DNA of 14,459 nt from JANNXY01 sp964472605 (lineage in GTDB: Bacteria; Patescibacteriota; Minisyncoccia; Phycocordibacterales; CAIZIN01). Below, one piece after another: positions 6,944 to 14,343 of the stretch; within the stretch, counting starts at the first letter, position 1; every line of letters starts with the position of its first letter. Location: the NCBI GenBank assembly GCA_964472605.1, contig CAYYLG010000019.1:1-14459 (forward strand), read 5' to 3'. The notes beneath the pieces were generated by a model. The model was not told the DNA's origin. It made no database searches and saw only the letters and a program-made list of their open reading frames with translations. A program made the position numbers and the translations under genes.

Positions 6944-7038
6944 ACTCAGAGGAAACTATGCAAAGCACGTGTGTTATCCAAACATACGCTTCTATATTAA
7001 AAAGCATTGCATGGTAACCCCTCTGGGACAATAAATAC
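6944..7038 (+). promoter_or_regulatory. Structured leader RNA of rpsF (candidate S6/S18 autoregulatory element)
   Basis: Three nested helices can be drawn by hand. P1: 6945-6952 with 7020-7027, 8 bp with one G-U. P2: 6955-6966 with 7004-7015, 12 positions with one A-A mismatch and one G-U. P3: 6968-6975 with 6981-6988, 8 bp with one G-U and a 5-nt loop. A 2x4 internal loop (AA / AACC) lies between P1 and P2, and 15 unpaired AU-rich bases lie after P3. The structure ends 11 nt before the rpsF start. Ribosomal proteins S6:S18 are known to bind the rpsF leader in other bacteria through a bulged CCG. I do not see CCG in the loop here, so this would be a divergent or different element. Confidence 0.5.
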
Positions 7039-7521
7039 ATGTCAAAAACCAATGAAATAGAGGGTTTGAAGGTATATGAGCTTGGTATGCAGATTGTGTC
7101 AGATATTGATGCTGACTCTGCACAAGCTGTCTTTGCTGACCTTAAGAAGGCGGTAGAGAAGAAGGGTACAGTTATCTCTGAAGAGGCTCCAAAGCTTCGT
7201 GAGCTAGCATACACAATGGAGAAACATCTTCATGGTAAGAATGTTCGTTACTCTACAGCTTATTTCGCTTGGGTTAAGTTTGAGACAAATCCAGAAGAAA
7301 TTGCAAACCTAGATGAGGTAGTGAAGGCTGATATAAAGGTTCTTCGTTACATTATCGTAAAGACTGTGAAGGAAAATACTCTTCATGGTCACAAGTTTGC
7401 TACTCCAGGTAAGCACGAATACAAGAAAGATGTTGCAAAGGAGGTTGCTCCAGATGCAGAAATTGCACCAGTTGATGATGTAGAGGTAGAAAAGGCTATT
7501 GATGAAATGGTAACTGAATAG
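7039..7521 (+). CDS. rpsF: 30S ribosomal protein S6
   Basis: S6 binds the central domain of 16S rRNA together with S18 in the platform of the small subunit. The first gene of the classic rpsF-ssb-rpsR operon fits. Visible S6 features are the opening strand KVYELGMQIV at residues 11-20, PKLRELAYTMEKHLHGKNVRYSTAYFAW around 51-78 (the LAY and strand 2/3 region), and LRYIIVKTVKE at about 101-111. Bacterial S6 is often 95-135 aa; this one has 160. The extra length is a charged, Ala/Glu/Val-rich acidic tail after residue 115, probably disordered. There is no real Shine-Dalgarno; the only G-rich bases (GGGA, 7025-7028) are mostly paired in the proposed leader helix P1. Confidence 0.92.
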   Translation: MSKTNEIEGLKVYELGMQIVSDIDADSAQAVFADLKKAVEKKGTVISEEAPKLRELAYTMEKHLHGKNVRYSTAYFAWVKFETNPEEIANLDEVVKADIKVLRYIIVKTVKENTLHGHKFATPGKHEYKKDVAKEVAPDAEIAPVDDVEVEKAIDEMVTE

Positions 7522-7562
7522 TGTTACAATTATAGTACTTTATTACTTCTAATCACTAAACA

Positions 7563-8024
7563 ATGTATCTTAACAAAGTGTTGCTATATGGGAATCTGAC
7601 TCGTGATCCAGAGCTAAAATCATTGCCTTCTGGTATCAAAGTTGTTTCATTCTCTATCGCTACTAATAGAAATTACAAAGACAAGGATGGTAACAAGAAA
7701 GATGCTACCGAATATCACAATATCGTGTCATTTGGTCGTCAGGCTGAAGTTATCGCTCAATACCTAAAGAAGGGTAGACCGATCTATGTAGAAGGCAGAC
7801 TTCAGACTCGAAGTTGGGATGGTGCTGATGGAAAGAAAAATTATCGCACAGAAATCGTAGTAGATTCTTTCCAATTCGGTCCACAGGCCGGAGGCGGATT
7901 TGCTCCATCAGGTGCAAGTGAGACTCCAGCTAATACTAAGGCTGATTTCCCAAAGGATGAGGCTCCTATGGATTCAATACAGTATCCAGAAGAAGACATC
8001 AACCCAGACGATATTCCATTCTAA
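7563..8024 (+). CDS. ssb: Single-stranded DNA-binding protein
   Basis: SSB coats single-stranded DNA during replication, repair and recombination. The 153-residue protein has an OB-fold at about 1-108: MYLNKVLLYGNLTRDPELK at the start, then VVSFSIATNR, ATEYHNIVSFGRQAEVIAQYL, KGRPIYVEGRLQTRSW and a final strand with VVDSFQF. A Gly/Pro/Ala-rich linker follows, and the protein ends NPDDIPF, the acidic partner-binding tip seen in E. coli SSB (DDDIPF). It lies 41 nt after rpsF, with rpsR 21 nt downstream, so the three genes are the conserved S6-SSB-S18 operon. No Shine-Dalgarno precedes the ATG. Confidence 0.96.
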   Translation: MYLNKVLLYGNLTRDPELKSLPSGIKVVSFSIATNRNYKDKDGNKKDATEYHNIVSFGRQAEVIAQYLKKGRPIYVEGRLQTRSWDGADGKKNYRTEIVVDSFQFGPQAGGGFAPSGASETPANTKADFPKDEAPMDSIQYPEEDINPDDIPF

Positions 8025-8045
8025 TTACTTAAATAAATTAAAAAT

Positions 8046-8252
8046 ATGATTAACAAAGAATGTTTTTTCACTAAAAACTCAATAAATCACATTGATTACA
8101 AAGATGTTGAGATTTTGAAGAAGTTTATAAACCCTTTTGGTCGTATGATCGGAAGAAAGAGAACAGGTGTATGTGCACCAAAACAGCGTGAACTAGCTAT
8201 GGCTATAAAACGTGCAAGATTTATGGGATTACTTCCATATATTGCTAGATAA
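8046..8252 (+). CDS. rpsR: 30S ribosomal protein S18
   Basis: S18 forms the platform heterodimer with S6. The protein has 68 residues, normal to slightly short for the family. The conserved core is clear: HIDYKDVEILKKFINPFGRM, the KRTGVCAPKQRELAMAIKRAR stretch read from residue 39, and the final FMGLLPYIAR. The N-terminus keeps a CFFT segment like the Cys-containing start of many S18 proteins. It is the third gene of the rpsF operon; the next gene starts 2 nt after its stop, so that membrane protein is probably made from the same mRNA. Confidence 0.95.
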   Translation: MINKECFFTKNSINHIDYKDVEILKKFINPFGRMIGRKRTGVCAPKQRELAMAIKRARFMGLLPYIAR

Positions 8253-8254
8253 AC

Positions 8255-8929
8255 ATGTCAGATAAAAACAAAATCAGAATACTATGCGTAAGTCTCGTTA
8301 TTATTCTGATTTTGTTTTTTATATATTATCTGAATACAAAGTCACGATCGTCTCAGGACATAAATAATCCCGTGTTGGATTCTGTTAATACTGAGTCTAG
8401 GTCGTTGTCTTATACACTTGGATTACAAAAGGAAATTGTTTGGAATGAGTTTAAAAATGAGGAGTTAGGAATAATTTTTTCTTACCCACCGAATGCTCGT
8501 GTAAACCAGGTTTTTTATAATAAAGATGCGCCAAATTTTTATGAATATGGTGGTGATAAGTACGAACTAGATCCAGGGGATAGGCATGATCAGGCAAGTG
8601 TAACAGTGGATATAGAATACGGTGAGACTCCTGCGACTAATTCTATGTCAACTAATGATATACAAATTTACATGATTGAAATGTTAGGTATTGAAATAAT
8701 TGTTTCTGATTGCTTTAATTCACCAACTATATACAAAGATTTGATAAGCACCTCAGCTGGTGATCAGTGGAAAATTATCGAGGATAATGATTTAAATACC
8801 AATTACTATATTCGCAAAGGTAATTCTTGTTATGATTTTATAGCACAAATGCCAAATGACCCTGCTTATAAAGTATCTGCTAGAGATAGTTTAAAAAATA
8901 TTTTTAACAGTGTAAGGTTTACCTATTAG
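8255..8929 (+). CDS. Membrane-anchored protein with a possible PsbP-like domain
   Basis: The 224-residue product has a positively charged start (MSDKNKIR), one hydrophobic segment at about 8-26 and then a long polar part, so it is probably an N-terminally anchored, outward-facing protein. No lipobox Cys is placed to be a lipoprotein. The phrase NEELGIIFSYPPNARV at about residue 70 and the closing NIFNSVRFTY resemble the small PsbP-like/LpoB-like domains that open with a 'gf.f.yP..w' strand and close with 'i..Sf.f'; this is a weak resemblance from memory. The gene lies 2 nt after rpsR. Its last 11 bases overlap the end of the convergent small TM gene. The function is unknown. Confidence 0.75.
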   Translation: MSDKNKIRILCVSLVIILILFFIYYLNTKSRSSQDINNPVLDSVNTESRSLSYTLGLQKEIVWNEFKNEELGIIFSYPPNARVNQVFYNKDAPNFYEYGGDKYELDPGDRHDQASVTVDIEYGETPATNSMSTNDIQIYMIEMLGIEIIVSDCFNSPTIYKDLISTSAGDQWKIIEDNDLNTNYYIRKGNSCYDFIAQMPNDPAYKVSARDSLKNIFNSVRFTY

Positions 8930-9188
8930 AGCTGTTTTTGTTACCTACACCGTTTTCACCATCTTTAGCCTTCTTAACAACCTTAGCCCCTGCAAAGAAG
9001 AATGAACCTATAACTGCAATAAGGACAATCAGGAGAAGCTTGTGGCAAGAAACATAATCAACAACCTTGAGTGGAAAGTTGTATACATCTTGCATATCAG
9101 GACAAATAGAAGATGTTTTTAATCCATCCTTACCATAATTATTAAAAGAGTTTGTTTGGAAATTATCTAACGGGTTTTTTGTTGCCAT
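8919..9188 (-). CDS. Small single-TM protein of unknown function
   Basis: The 89-residue product has a polar N-terminus rich in Asn (residues 1-45), one clear transmembrane helix at about 51-68 (LLLIVLIAVIGSFFFAGA) and a short basic then Asn/Gly-rich tail. The KVVKK after the helix suggests that the C-terminus stays inside. It begins 15 nt after the efp stop and is probably the last gene of the ftsK-recA-efp run. Its 3' end overlaps the convergent 8255-8929 gene by 11 bases. I do not recognise the family. The start has no Shine-Dalgarno, but the frame is open and codon use looks normal. Confidence 0.65.
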   Translation of the reverse strand: MATKNPLDNFQTNSFNNYGKDGLKTSSICPDMQDVYNFPLKVVDYVSCHKLLLIVLIAVIGSFFFAGAKVVKKAKDGENGVGNKNSSNR

Positions 9189-9203
9189 TAGTTAATTATA
9201 GGG

Positions 9204-9788
9204 CTATTTAGTCACACGTTCAACGTATTCATCTGTCTCAGTGTTGATACGGATTATATCTCCCTCATTTACGAAAAGTGGGGCAGTGATCTGAGCACCT
9301 GTTTCAAGTATTACCACCTTGCCACCACCACGAGCTGAGTCACCCTTGATGCCTGGTGGAGCTTCTACAACCTTTAGATCAACCTTCACAGCTGTTTTAA
9401 CACCTATAATTCTCTCATCTTCGTCTTCACCGAAAGTTAGTATATCCACGATACTATTTGGCTTTAGGTATTTTGCAGAAGTTCCAAGTAGAGATTCTTC
9501 GAGTTTAAAACGCTTACTAGGATCGTTTTCTTCACAGAACCAGTATTCACCTTTTGTGGTGTATAAATATTTTATAGATCTGCGTCCGATCTCGGCCTCC
9601 TCAACTTTGTCTGAAGCGTGGAATGTCATTTCCATTACCGAACCATTTATCAAATTTTTAAGCTTAGTCTTGTTCTGAGGCTTACGTTGCTGCATGCGGA
9701 AAATGTGAGCATCAAGTACTTCATAAGGCTCATCATCGATGATGATAAACTTCCTGTTCAATATTTCATTATATTCAAGCATTGCCAT
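9204..9788 (-). CDS. efp: Translation elongation factor P
   Basis: EF-P enters the ribosomal E site and rescues stalling at polyproline. The 194-aa protein has all three beta-barrel domains: an N-terminal KOW-like domain (FIIIDDEPYEVLDAH), a middle OB domain (IGRRSIKYLYTTKGEYWFCEE) and a C-terminal OB domain with VVEAPPGIKGDSARGGGK at about 139-156 and the closing EYVERVTK. In E. coli the tip loop is KPGKG, with modified K34. Here the loop reads FRMQQRKPQ (30-38), and the residue matching K34 is Gln34, with R35-K36 next to it. So the usual beta-lysyl site is missing and R31, R35 or K36 may do its job. I recall similar loops in other Parcubacteria, so this is probably lineage-typical rather than damage. 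MAM could start at either Met. Confidence 0.93.
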   Translation of the reverse strand: MAMLEYNEILNRKFIIIDDEPYEVLDAHIFRMQQRKPQNKTKLKNLINGSVMEMTFHASDKVEEAEIGRRSIKYLYTTKGEYWFCEENDPSKRFKLEESLLGTSAKYLKPNSIVDILTFGEDEDERIIGVKTAVKVDLKVVEAPPGIKGDSARGGGKVVILETGAQITAPLFVNEGDIIRINTETDEYVERVTK

Positions 9789-9835
9789 GATTTTGGGGTT
9801 AGTACAACGATATTAGCAGAGGATAGAGAGTTGGT

Positions 9836-10381
9836 CTAGTTTTCTTTTTTATTATCAGAATCATCCGGATCATTAAACGATTTCTCGAATTTTTCTAAAT
9901 TCTTTGCATCCCGATATTCTTTGTTTTTCATAAATAAATCTTCAATATTTTTCGGAACTTGTTTCATGAAAGATTCTCTAGTTTCTTCTAATTCACGAAC
10001 CGCTTTTTCTGCTGACTCAGTGCTATAACCGTATTCTACAAATCTCTGGACGTCCGCAGCATGAAATTCATTTTCTGGTACAGCATTTCTTAATACAGTA
10101 AGAAGCCAAGGGAAATCAGTTTCCTCATCACCTTCTAGTATACTTTTTTCCCATTTTTCCCTAAGCTTTTCGTATTCTTCATCACTACCTTCCAAACCGA
10201 TTCTTTTTTCCTCTAAATTCGTATCAATAAGTCTTTTTAAGTAGTTAAGTTCAATATCTCGATTTAGGTATTTTTTTGCCCAAATAATTAGTGTATTTAA
10301 ATAAGCATCGGGAAAAAATTCCGCCATAATTTTTTCCGCTTCATTTGGTTGATATGGTTGCCCAGATTCTCGCTCTAACAT
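9836..10381 (-). CDS. Acidic helical protein of unknown function, downstream of recA
   Basis: The 181-residue product is strongly charged and predicted by eye to be mostly helical, without membrane segments or a signal peptide. Runs such as DEEYEKLREKWEKSILEGDEE (about 66-86) and SAEKAVRELEETRESF (about 123-138) look amphipathic. The C-terminus (SFNDPDDSDNKKEN) is acidic and probably disordered. The start codon is 3 nt after the recA stop, the place where many bacteria carry recX. I see no RecX-like three-helix repeats, so I do not call it RecX. It precedes efp by 47 nt with no recognisable terminator in the spacer. I do not recognise the family. Confidence 0.7.
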   Translation of the reverse strand: MLERESGQPYQPNEAEKIMAEFFPDAYLNTLIIWAKKYLNRDIELNYLKRLIDTNLEEKRIGLEGSDEEYEKLREKWEKSILEGDEETDFPWLLTVLRNAVPENEFHAADVQRFVEYGYSTESAEKAVRELEETRESFMKQVPKNIEDLFMKNKEYRDAKNLEKFEKSFNDPDDSDNKKEN

Positions 10382-10384
10382 AAA

Positions 10385-11419
10385 TTATATTTCTTTAAGT
10401 CTACTTCTAATTTCTTTCAAAATTTTGTCTCTAGTTTTTGGATTTTCTTTGAGGAATGTTCTAGTTGCATCGTATCCACGACCAAGTTTTTCTTCACCAT
10501 ACGAGTATGAGGTTCCGCCTTTGGTGATAATTCCCATTTTCTCACCAAGAGCAATGATCTCACCTTCAGCTGAAATTCCTTCGTTAAACATTAAGTCGAA
10601 TTCTGTTTGCTTGAATGGGGCAGCGACTTTATTCTTTACTACCTTCACACGAGTTCGGCCTCCCATGATTTCCTCACCTTTTTTAATTTGCGCAATACGA
10701 CGTATATCCATGCGCACAGATGCATAGAATTTAAGAGCCTTTCCACCTGGAGTTGTCTCTGGGTTTCCAAACATTACGCCAATCTGCATACGGATTTGGT
10801 TGATGAATATCACGACAGTCTTTGAGCGGGCAACGATAGCGGTGAGTTTGCGTAGAGCTTGTGACATGAGGCGAGCTTGCTTACCCATATGACTTTGTCC
10901 CATATCACCTTCAATTTCATCCTTTGGAGTGAGGGCCGCTACAGAGTCAATAACAATTACATCCATTTTTCCAGACCTTACGAGTGACTCTACGATCTCG
11001 AGCGCTTGTTCACCGGTATCTGGTTGTGAAATGAGGAGCTCATCAATCTTTACTCCGAGTCTTTTGCTGTATTCCGGATCGAGTGCATGCTCTGCATCGA
11101 TAAAGGCACAAACTCCACCAAGTTTTTGTGCTTCTGCGATGATGTGTAGGGTGAGGGTTGTTTTACCACTTGATTCTGGTCCGAATATTTCTACAATTCT
11201 GCCACGAGGCACACCACCGATGCCGAGTGCAGCATCGAGTCCAATTGATCCAGTTGGTATGGCATTCACATCAACTTTCGCAGTTTCACCAAGCTTCATG
11301 ATCGCATCATCACCGAATTTGGTTTTGATAGCATCAAGTGTTGCTTGGATAGATTTTTCTCTTGATCCATCTGACTTAACTTCATCAATCACTTCATCTT
11401 TTTTCACTTTCTTTGCCAT
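10385..11419 (-). CDS. recA: Recombinase RecA
   Basis: RecA forms ATP-dependent filaments on single-stranded DNA for strand exchange and SOS-type signalling. The protein has 344 residues, the normal length. Walker A is GPESSGKT at 80-87, and Walker B is VIVIDS at 154-159. The DNA-binding loops are seen as EIEGDMGQSHMGKQARLMSQ (168-187) and FGNPETTPGGKALKF (217-231). FINQIR at 205-210 precedes L2, and the C-terminal domain with GRGYDATRTFLKENP follows. The Lys/Asp-rich N-terminal extension (1-20) is polar. The gene starts one base after the stop of the upstream Ig-like gene, so it is translationally coupled. No LexA-like operator is evident, as recA has no intergenic space of its own here. Confidence 0.98.
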   Translation of the reverse strand: MAKKVKKDEVIDEVKSDGSREKSIQATLDAIKTKFGDDAIMKLGETAKVDVNAIPTGSIGLDAALGIGGVPRGRIVEIFGPESSGKTTLTLHIIAEAQKLGGVCAFIDAEHALDPEYSKRLGVKIDELLISQPDTGEQALEIVESLVRSGKMDVIVIDSVAALTPKDEIEGDMGQSHMGKQARLMSQALRKLTAIVARSKTVVIFINQIRMQIGVMFGNPETTPGGKALKFYASVRMDIRRIAQIKKGEEIMGGRTRVKVVKNKVAAPFKQTEFDLMFNEGISAEGEIIALGEKMGIITKGGTSYSYGEEKLGRGYDATRTFLKENPKTRDKILKEIRSRLKEI

Positions 11420-11420
11420 A

Positions 11421-11780
11421 TTATTTTTCTGTTATTCGATTAATATAAAATTGTTTTTCTAATATTCTACCAAAGCGGTCTTGAATACGTAGCCTAATTA
11501 TATTATATCCAAGCTCTAGATGTTCCATTTCATCGAACTTTCCTGATTCGTCAATATATATAGGTCTATTATTTAAACTAATGCTTGTGGCGTGTTTAGT
11601 GCTTCCTATGATATGTATTACAGATGACGATGTGGCATGACCATCAGTAGGGCTTTGGATCGTGATTTTTGGACCTTCAAAATAGTCATAAAATGCAAAT
11701 ACACTATAAAGTATTAGACATACAGCAAAGACTATCCCAGCAATAACTCTTATTTTGAATAATCCAATTGGCTCACTCAT
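11421..11780 (-). CDS. Membrane-anchored Ig-like domain protein between ftsK and recA
   Basis: The 119-residue product starts with a short cytoplasmic stretch, then one transmembrane helix at about 9-31 (KIRVIAGIVFAVCLILYSVF). After it comes a single beta-sandwich-like domain: GPKITIQSPTDGHATSSSV opens it, IHIIGSTKHATSISLNNRP and IYIDESGKFDE follow, and LGYNIIRLRIQDRFGR closes it. That order of strands is typical of the bacterial Ig-like/glucodextranase-B-like domains common on Patescibacteria surface proteins. The start codon overlaps the ftsK stop by one base (TAATG), and its own stop is one base before recA. Its role is unknown; its position suggests a part in envelope or division functions, but this is only inference. 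Confidence 0.75.
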   Translation of the reverse strand: MSEPIGLFKIRVIAGIVFAVCLILYSVFAFYDYFEGPKITIQSPTDGHATSSSVIHIIGSTKHATSISLNNRPIYIDESGKFDEMEHLELGYNIIRLRIQDRFGRILEKQFYINRITEK

Positions 11781-14193
11781 TACATTGAAGTAGGTTCTTC
11801 TGGCTGTCCGGCACCTCCTTCAAGAACTTCTCTTGGTTTAGAAGATCCATCCCCTGGAGCAATAACACCACGTTCTTCGAGCATATCCATGAGGCGCGCA
11901 GCACGAGCGTAGCCTACGCGAAGCTTTCTCTGTATATATGATGTAGATGCACGTTTAGCTTCTATAACCAGTCTGCGCGCCTCTTCATATAGCTCATCCT
12001 CATCTACAGAGCCACCATCATCACTATCTAAAGAATTAAAGGTTGCATTCCTGTCAGCGGATGCATTAGCGGTACCAAAATCAATTTCAGAAGGAGGAAT
12101 TTCATCTTTATATGCATCGAGGAAGAATTTAACAACAGATTTAACTTCATCTTCCGATATGTATGGACACTGAACACGTATAGGGTCTGGTCTCTCTTGT
12201 GAAGAGTAGAGCATGTCTCCTTGACCAACAAGTTTCTCAGCCCCGGCTCTATCTATGATGGTTCGTGAATCAATTTGTGACCCCACTTTGAGTGCAATAC
12301 GGGTAGGGACATTGGCCTTGATGAGACCTGTAATTACGTTTACAGAAGGTCTCTGGGTTGAAAGAATGAGGTGAATACCCACAGCACGCGACATTTGGGC
12401 AAGTCTAACGATAGCTCCTTCAAGTTCTCTTGGGTACGCCTGCATTAGATCGGCTAATTCATCTATTACTATTACAATGAATGGCATTGTATCAACGGGT
12501 TCAGAATCCTCAGTGTCCTTGGAGGACTTGCTAGCGATTTTCTTATGATATGAAGTTATATCTCTCACAGNNNNNNNNNNNNNNNNNNNNNNNNNNNNNN
12601 NNNNNNNNNNNNNNNNNNNNNNNNNNNNNNNNNNNNNNNNNNNNNNNNNNNNNNNNNNNNNNNNNNNNNNTCCTTGGAGGACTTGCTAGCGATTTTCTTA
12701 TGATATGAAGTTATATCTCTCACAGACTCTTTTTCTAGTATGTCGTAGCGTCTATCCATTTCCTTTGCTGCCCAGCGTAAGGCCATGATTGTTTTCTTGG
12801 CCTCAGTAATTACTGGGGTTAGGAGATGAGGAATTTTGTTATATAGAGTAAGTTCTACACGCTTCGCATCAACCATGATGAACTTCAGCATATCTGGAGA
12901 ATTTCTATATAGAAGGGAGGTTAGTATGGCATGCACAGTTACAGACTTACCAGATCCAGTTGTACCAGCGATAAGTAAATGAGGCATTTTACCTAGATTG
13001 TCATATATAGGTTTACCAGATACTGACTTACCGAGTGCTACAAGAAGTGCTTTATCAGAATTTTGGAATTCATCTGTTCCAAGAAGTGTCGCAAGTCCGA
13101 CAGTTGTTTTGGTTGTGTTAGGTACCTCAATACCCACTAGTGATTTACCAGGAATCGGTGCTTCGATACGTATAGATTGAGCTGCTAGAGCTAGCGCCAG
13201 GTTGTCCTGTAGGGCACTGATTTTAGAAAGTTTCACACCCTCTGCTGGCTTTAAGGCATATCGTGTTACAGTAGGTCCCACAGTTATCTCATCCATCTCA
13301 ACAGGTATACCGAAATTTTGTAAAGTTCTTTTGATTAAATTTGCATTAGCTTTCACATCTCCAACGCCAGGCTTGCCACGATCACCTTCAAGTAGGTTTA
13401 GTGGCGGTGGGTTAAATGTGCTAACCATTTTTCTCTTGAAAATATTGTCGAAGATTCCAACATCTTCATTTTGAAATTCTTTAACCCTAGGTTCGTTTGA
13501 AGTACCACGATCAGTCTTCTCCTCATATGGAACTTCCTCACCTTTTTCTTTTGCTTTGAGCTCACGCGCAAGCTCCATTGCTTTTACCTCTGCATCAGTT
13601 AAACCTGATACTTTCATATGAGAATCCTCATCTTCCAATTTTTCTTGAGCCTCTTTTTCTAGTCTTCTTTTTTCAAAATAATTTTTAATAAAACCAAAAG
13701 AAATTGCTGTATCAAAAATAATTAAATATGAAATAACGATGATGGCAGATAGAAATAGGAAGGTTGCCTGCACATCAACTAGTCCTATTATTGGCCGGGC
13801 TATGAAGCCTCCAACTATACCTCCACGGTCAGGTAGCATGAGATGAACCATCCCTAAACCTGATACAAAAAACATGAGTGCCCCAATTATTTTAGCGGTA
13901 GCAAAATTATGCTTAAGTGACCTAAGGAACGATACTCCGAGCATAAGAAGTAATAGAGGTATGAGGAAATATCCGACACCAAATGCAACACTTAAATAGT
14001 GGTAAATTCCGTCACCGAGTTTACCTGCACTTTTAACTGAAGCCAGAATCATGAAGACCGAAAATACAATAAAAACAATTGCCCATATTGCCTCAACCGT
14101 TTCGTCCTTAAGCTTTAACTTTTCTAAAGTTGATTCAACAAATCCTTCATCATCAGATTCAATTTTTTTAGAATTTTTATTTTTCTTAGCCAT
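11780..14193 (-). CDS. ftsK: DNA translocase FtsK/SpoIIIE, interrupted by a spurious scaffold gap
   Basis: FtsK pumps DNA at the division septum to clear and resolve chromosomes. Joining 14193-12671 to 12515-11780 (removing the 100 N and one copy of a duplicated 55-mer) gives one open frame of exactly 752 aa. Four membrane helices lie at about 34-53, 66-92, 99-120 and 143-166. A charged linker (about 170-260) leads to the motor. The alpha/beta motor has Walker A GTTGSGKS at 410-417 and Walker B IVIVIDE at 521-527, then ILSTQRPSVNVITGLIKAN. A winged-helix gamma domain sits at about 681-728 (YIQRKLRVGYARAARLMDML), the part that reads KOPS-type polarity sites. It is much shorter than E. coli FtsK (1329 aa) because the linker is short. 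It starts the run ending with efp. Confidence 0.95.
12516..12570. repeat. 55-nt duplicated contig end, copy 1 (assembly artefact)
   Basis: These 55 bases are identical to 12671-12725 on the other side of the N run. Both copies encode the same 16 residues of FtsK plus part of the next codons. The copies are the overlapping ends of two contigs that were scaffolded but not merged. Confidence 0.93.
12571..12670. other. Scaffold gap (100 N) inside ftsK, probably spurious
   Basis: This is a run of exactly 100 N flanked by an identical 55-mer on each side. Deleting the gap plus one copy restores a continuous ftsK frame of normal composition, so no sequence seems to be missing. Confidence 0.95.
12671..12725. 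repeat. 55-nt duplicated contig end, copy 2 (assembly artefact)
   Basis: Identical to 12516-12570. An overlap of 55 suits contigs ending at a branch in a k-mer graph assembly, where neighbouring contigs share their terminal k bases. Confidence 0.93.
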
Positions 14194-14209
14194 ATAAATT
14201 TATATACAA

Positions 14210-14215
14210 ATTATA
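14210..14215 (-). promoter_or_regulatory. Candidate -10 element of the ftsK promoter
   Basis: On the - strand the sequence is a perfect TATAAT, 17 nt before the ftsK ATG; a weak TTATGA lies 18 nt further upstream. Transcription would begin around 14203, giving a 5' leader of about 10 nt without a Shine-Dalgarno, in keeping with the rest of the window. Confidence 0.45.
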
Positions 14216-14256
14216 TAAGAAATTCCAAATAACTCATAATTTACAAGGGCTTTTAC

Positions 14257-14278
14257 AATGTCCTTTATAAAGGACATT
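14257..14278. promoter_or_regulatory. Perfect 22-bp palindrome, likely operator between divergent genes
   Basis: The 22 bases (AATGTCCTTTA joined to its own reverse complement) form a perfect palindrome. A degenerate half-copy, GTGTCTTTTATAAA, follows at 14281-14294. The site lies about 50-75 bp upstream of the inferred ftsK start and about 65 bp upstream of the inferred start of the 14344 gene. It has no spacer and no T-run on either side, so a dimeric DNA-binding protein is a better explanation than a terminator. I cannot name the regulator. Confidence 0.55.
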
Positions 14279-14307
14279 AAGTGTCTTTTATAAATTTTTA
14301 TAGAACT

Positions 14308-14335
14308 TTGACTTTTGGTAATAAAAGACTAATAT
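14308..14335 (+). promoter_or_regulatory. Candidate promoter of the partial gene at 14344
   Basis: TTGACT at 14308-14313, a 16-nt spacer, then TAATAT at 14330-14335. The start of transcription would fall at about 14342-14343, right before the ATG at 14344, so the mRNA may be leaderless. Confidence 0.45.
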
Positions 14336-14343
14336 GAAAACAA

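Noticed and set aside
6921..7038. tRNA or small protein gene in the tatD-rpsF spacer
   Set aside because: No cloverleaf or CCA-type acceptor pattern is found; the pairing is a nested long hairpin and no ORF of useful length fits.
1902..8268. Shared 14-base string at the starts of metG and the gene at 8255
   Set aside because: ATGTCAGATAAAAA encodes the same short MSDK start in two unrelated proteins; low complexity makes coincidence the simplest reading.
9836..10381. RecX downstream of recA
   Set aside because: Position fits but the sequence lacks RecX-like helical repeats and is too acidic.
10425..11462. Plus-strand ORFs antisense to recA and similar frames opposite efp, ftsK and the aromatic fusion
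   Set aside because: They are mirror frames of strongly conserved genes and show no protein-like motifs of their own.
11780..14193. ftsK as two separate or broken genes
   Set aside because: The break is the spurious 100-N gap flanked by a duplicated 55-mer; merging restores one frame of 752 aa.
14257..14278. Palindrome as a terminator
   Set aside because: There is no T-run after the stem on either strand, and it lies upstream of two divergent genes rather than after one.
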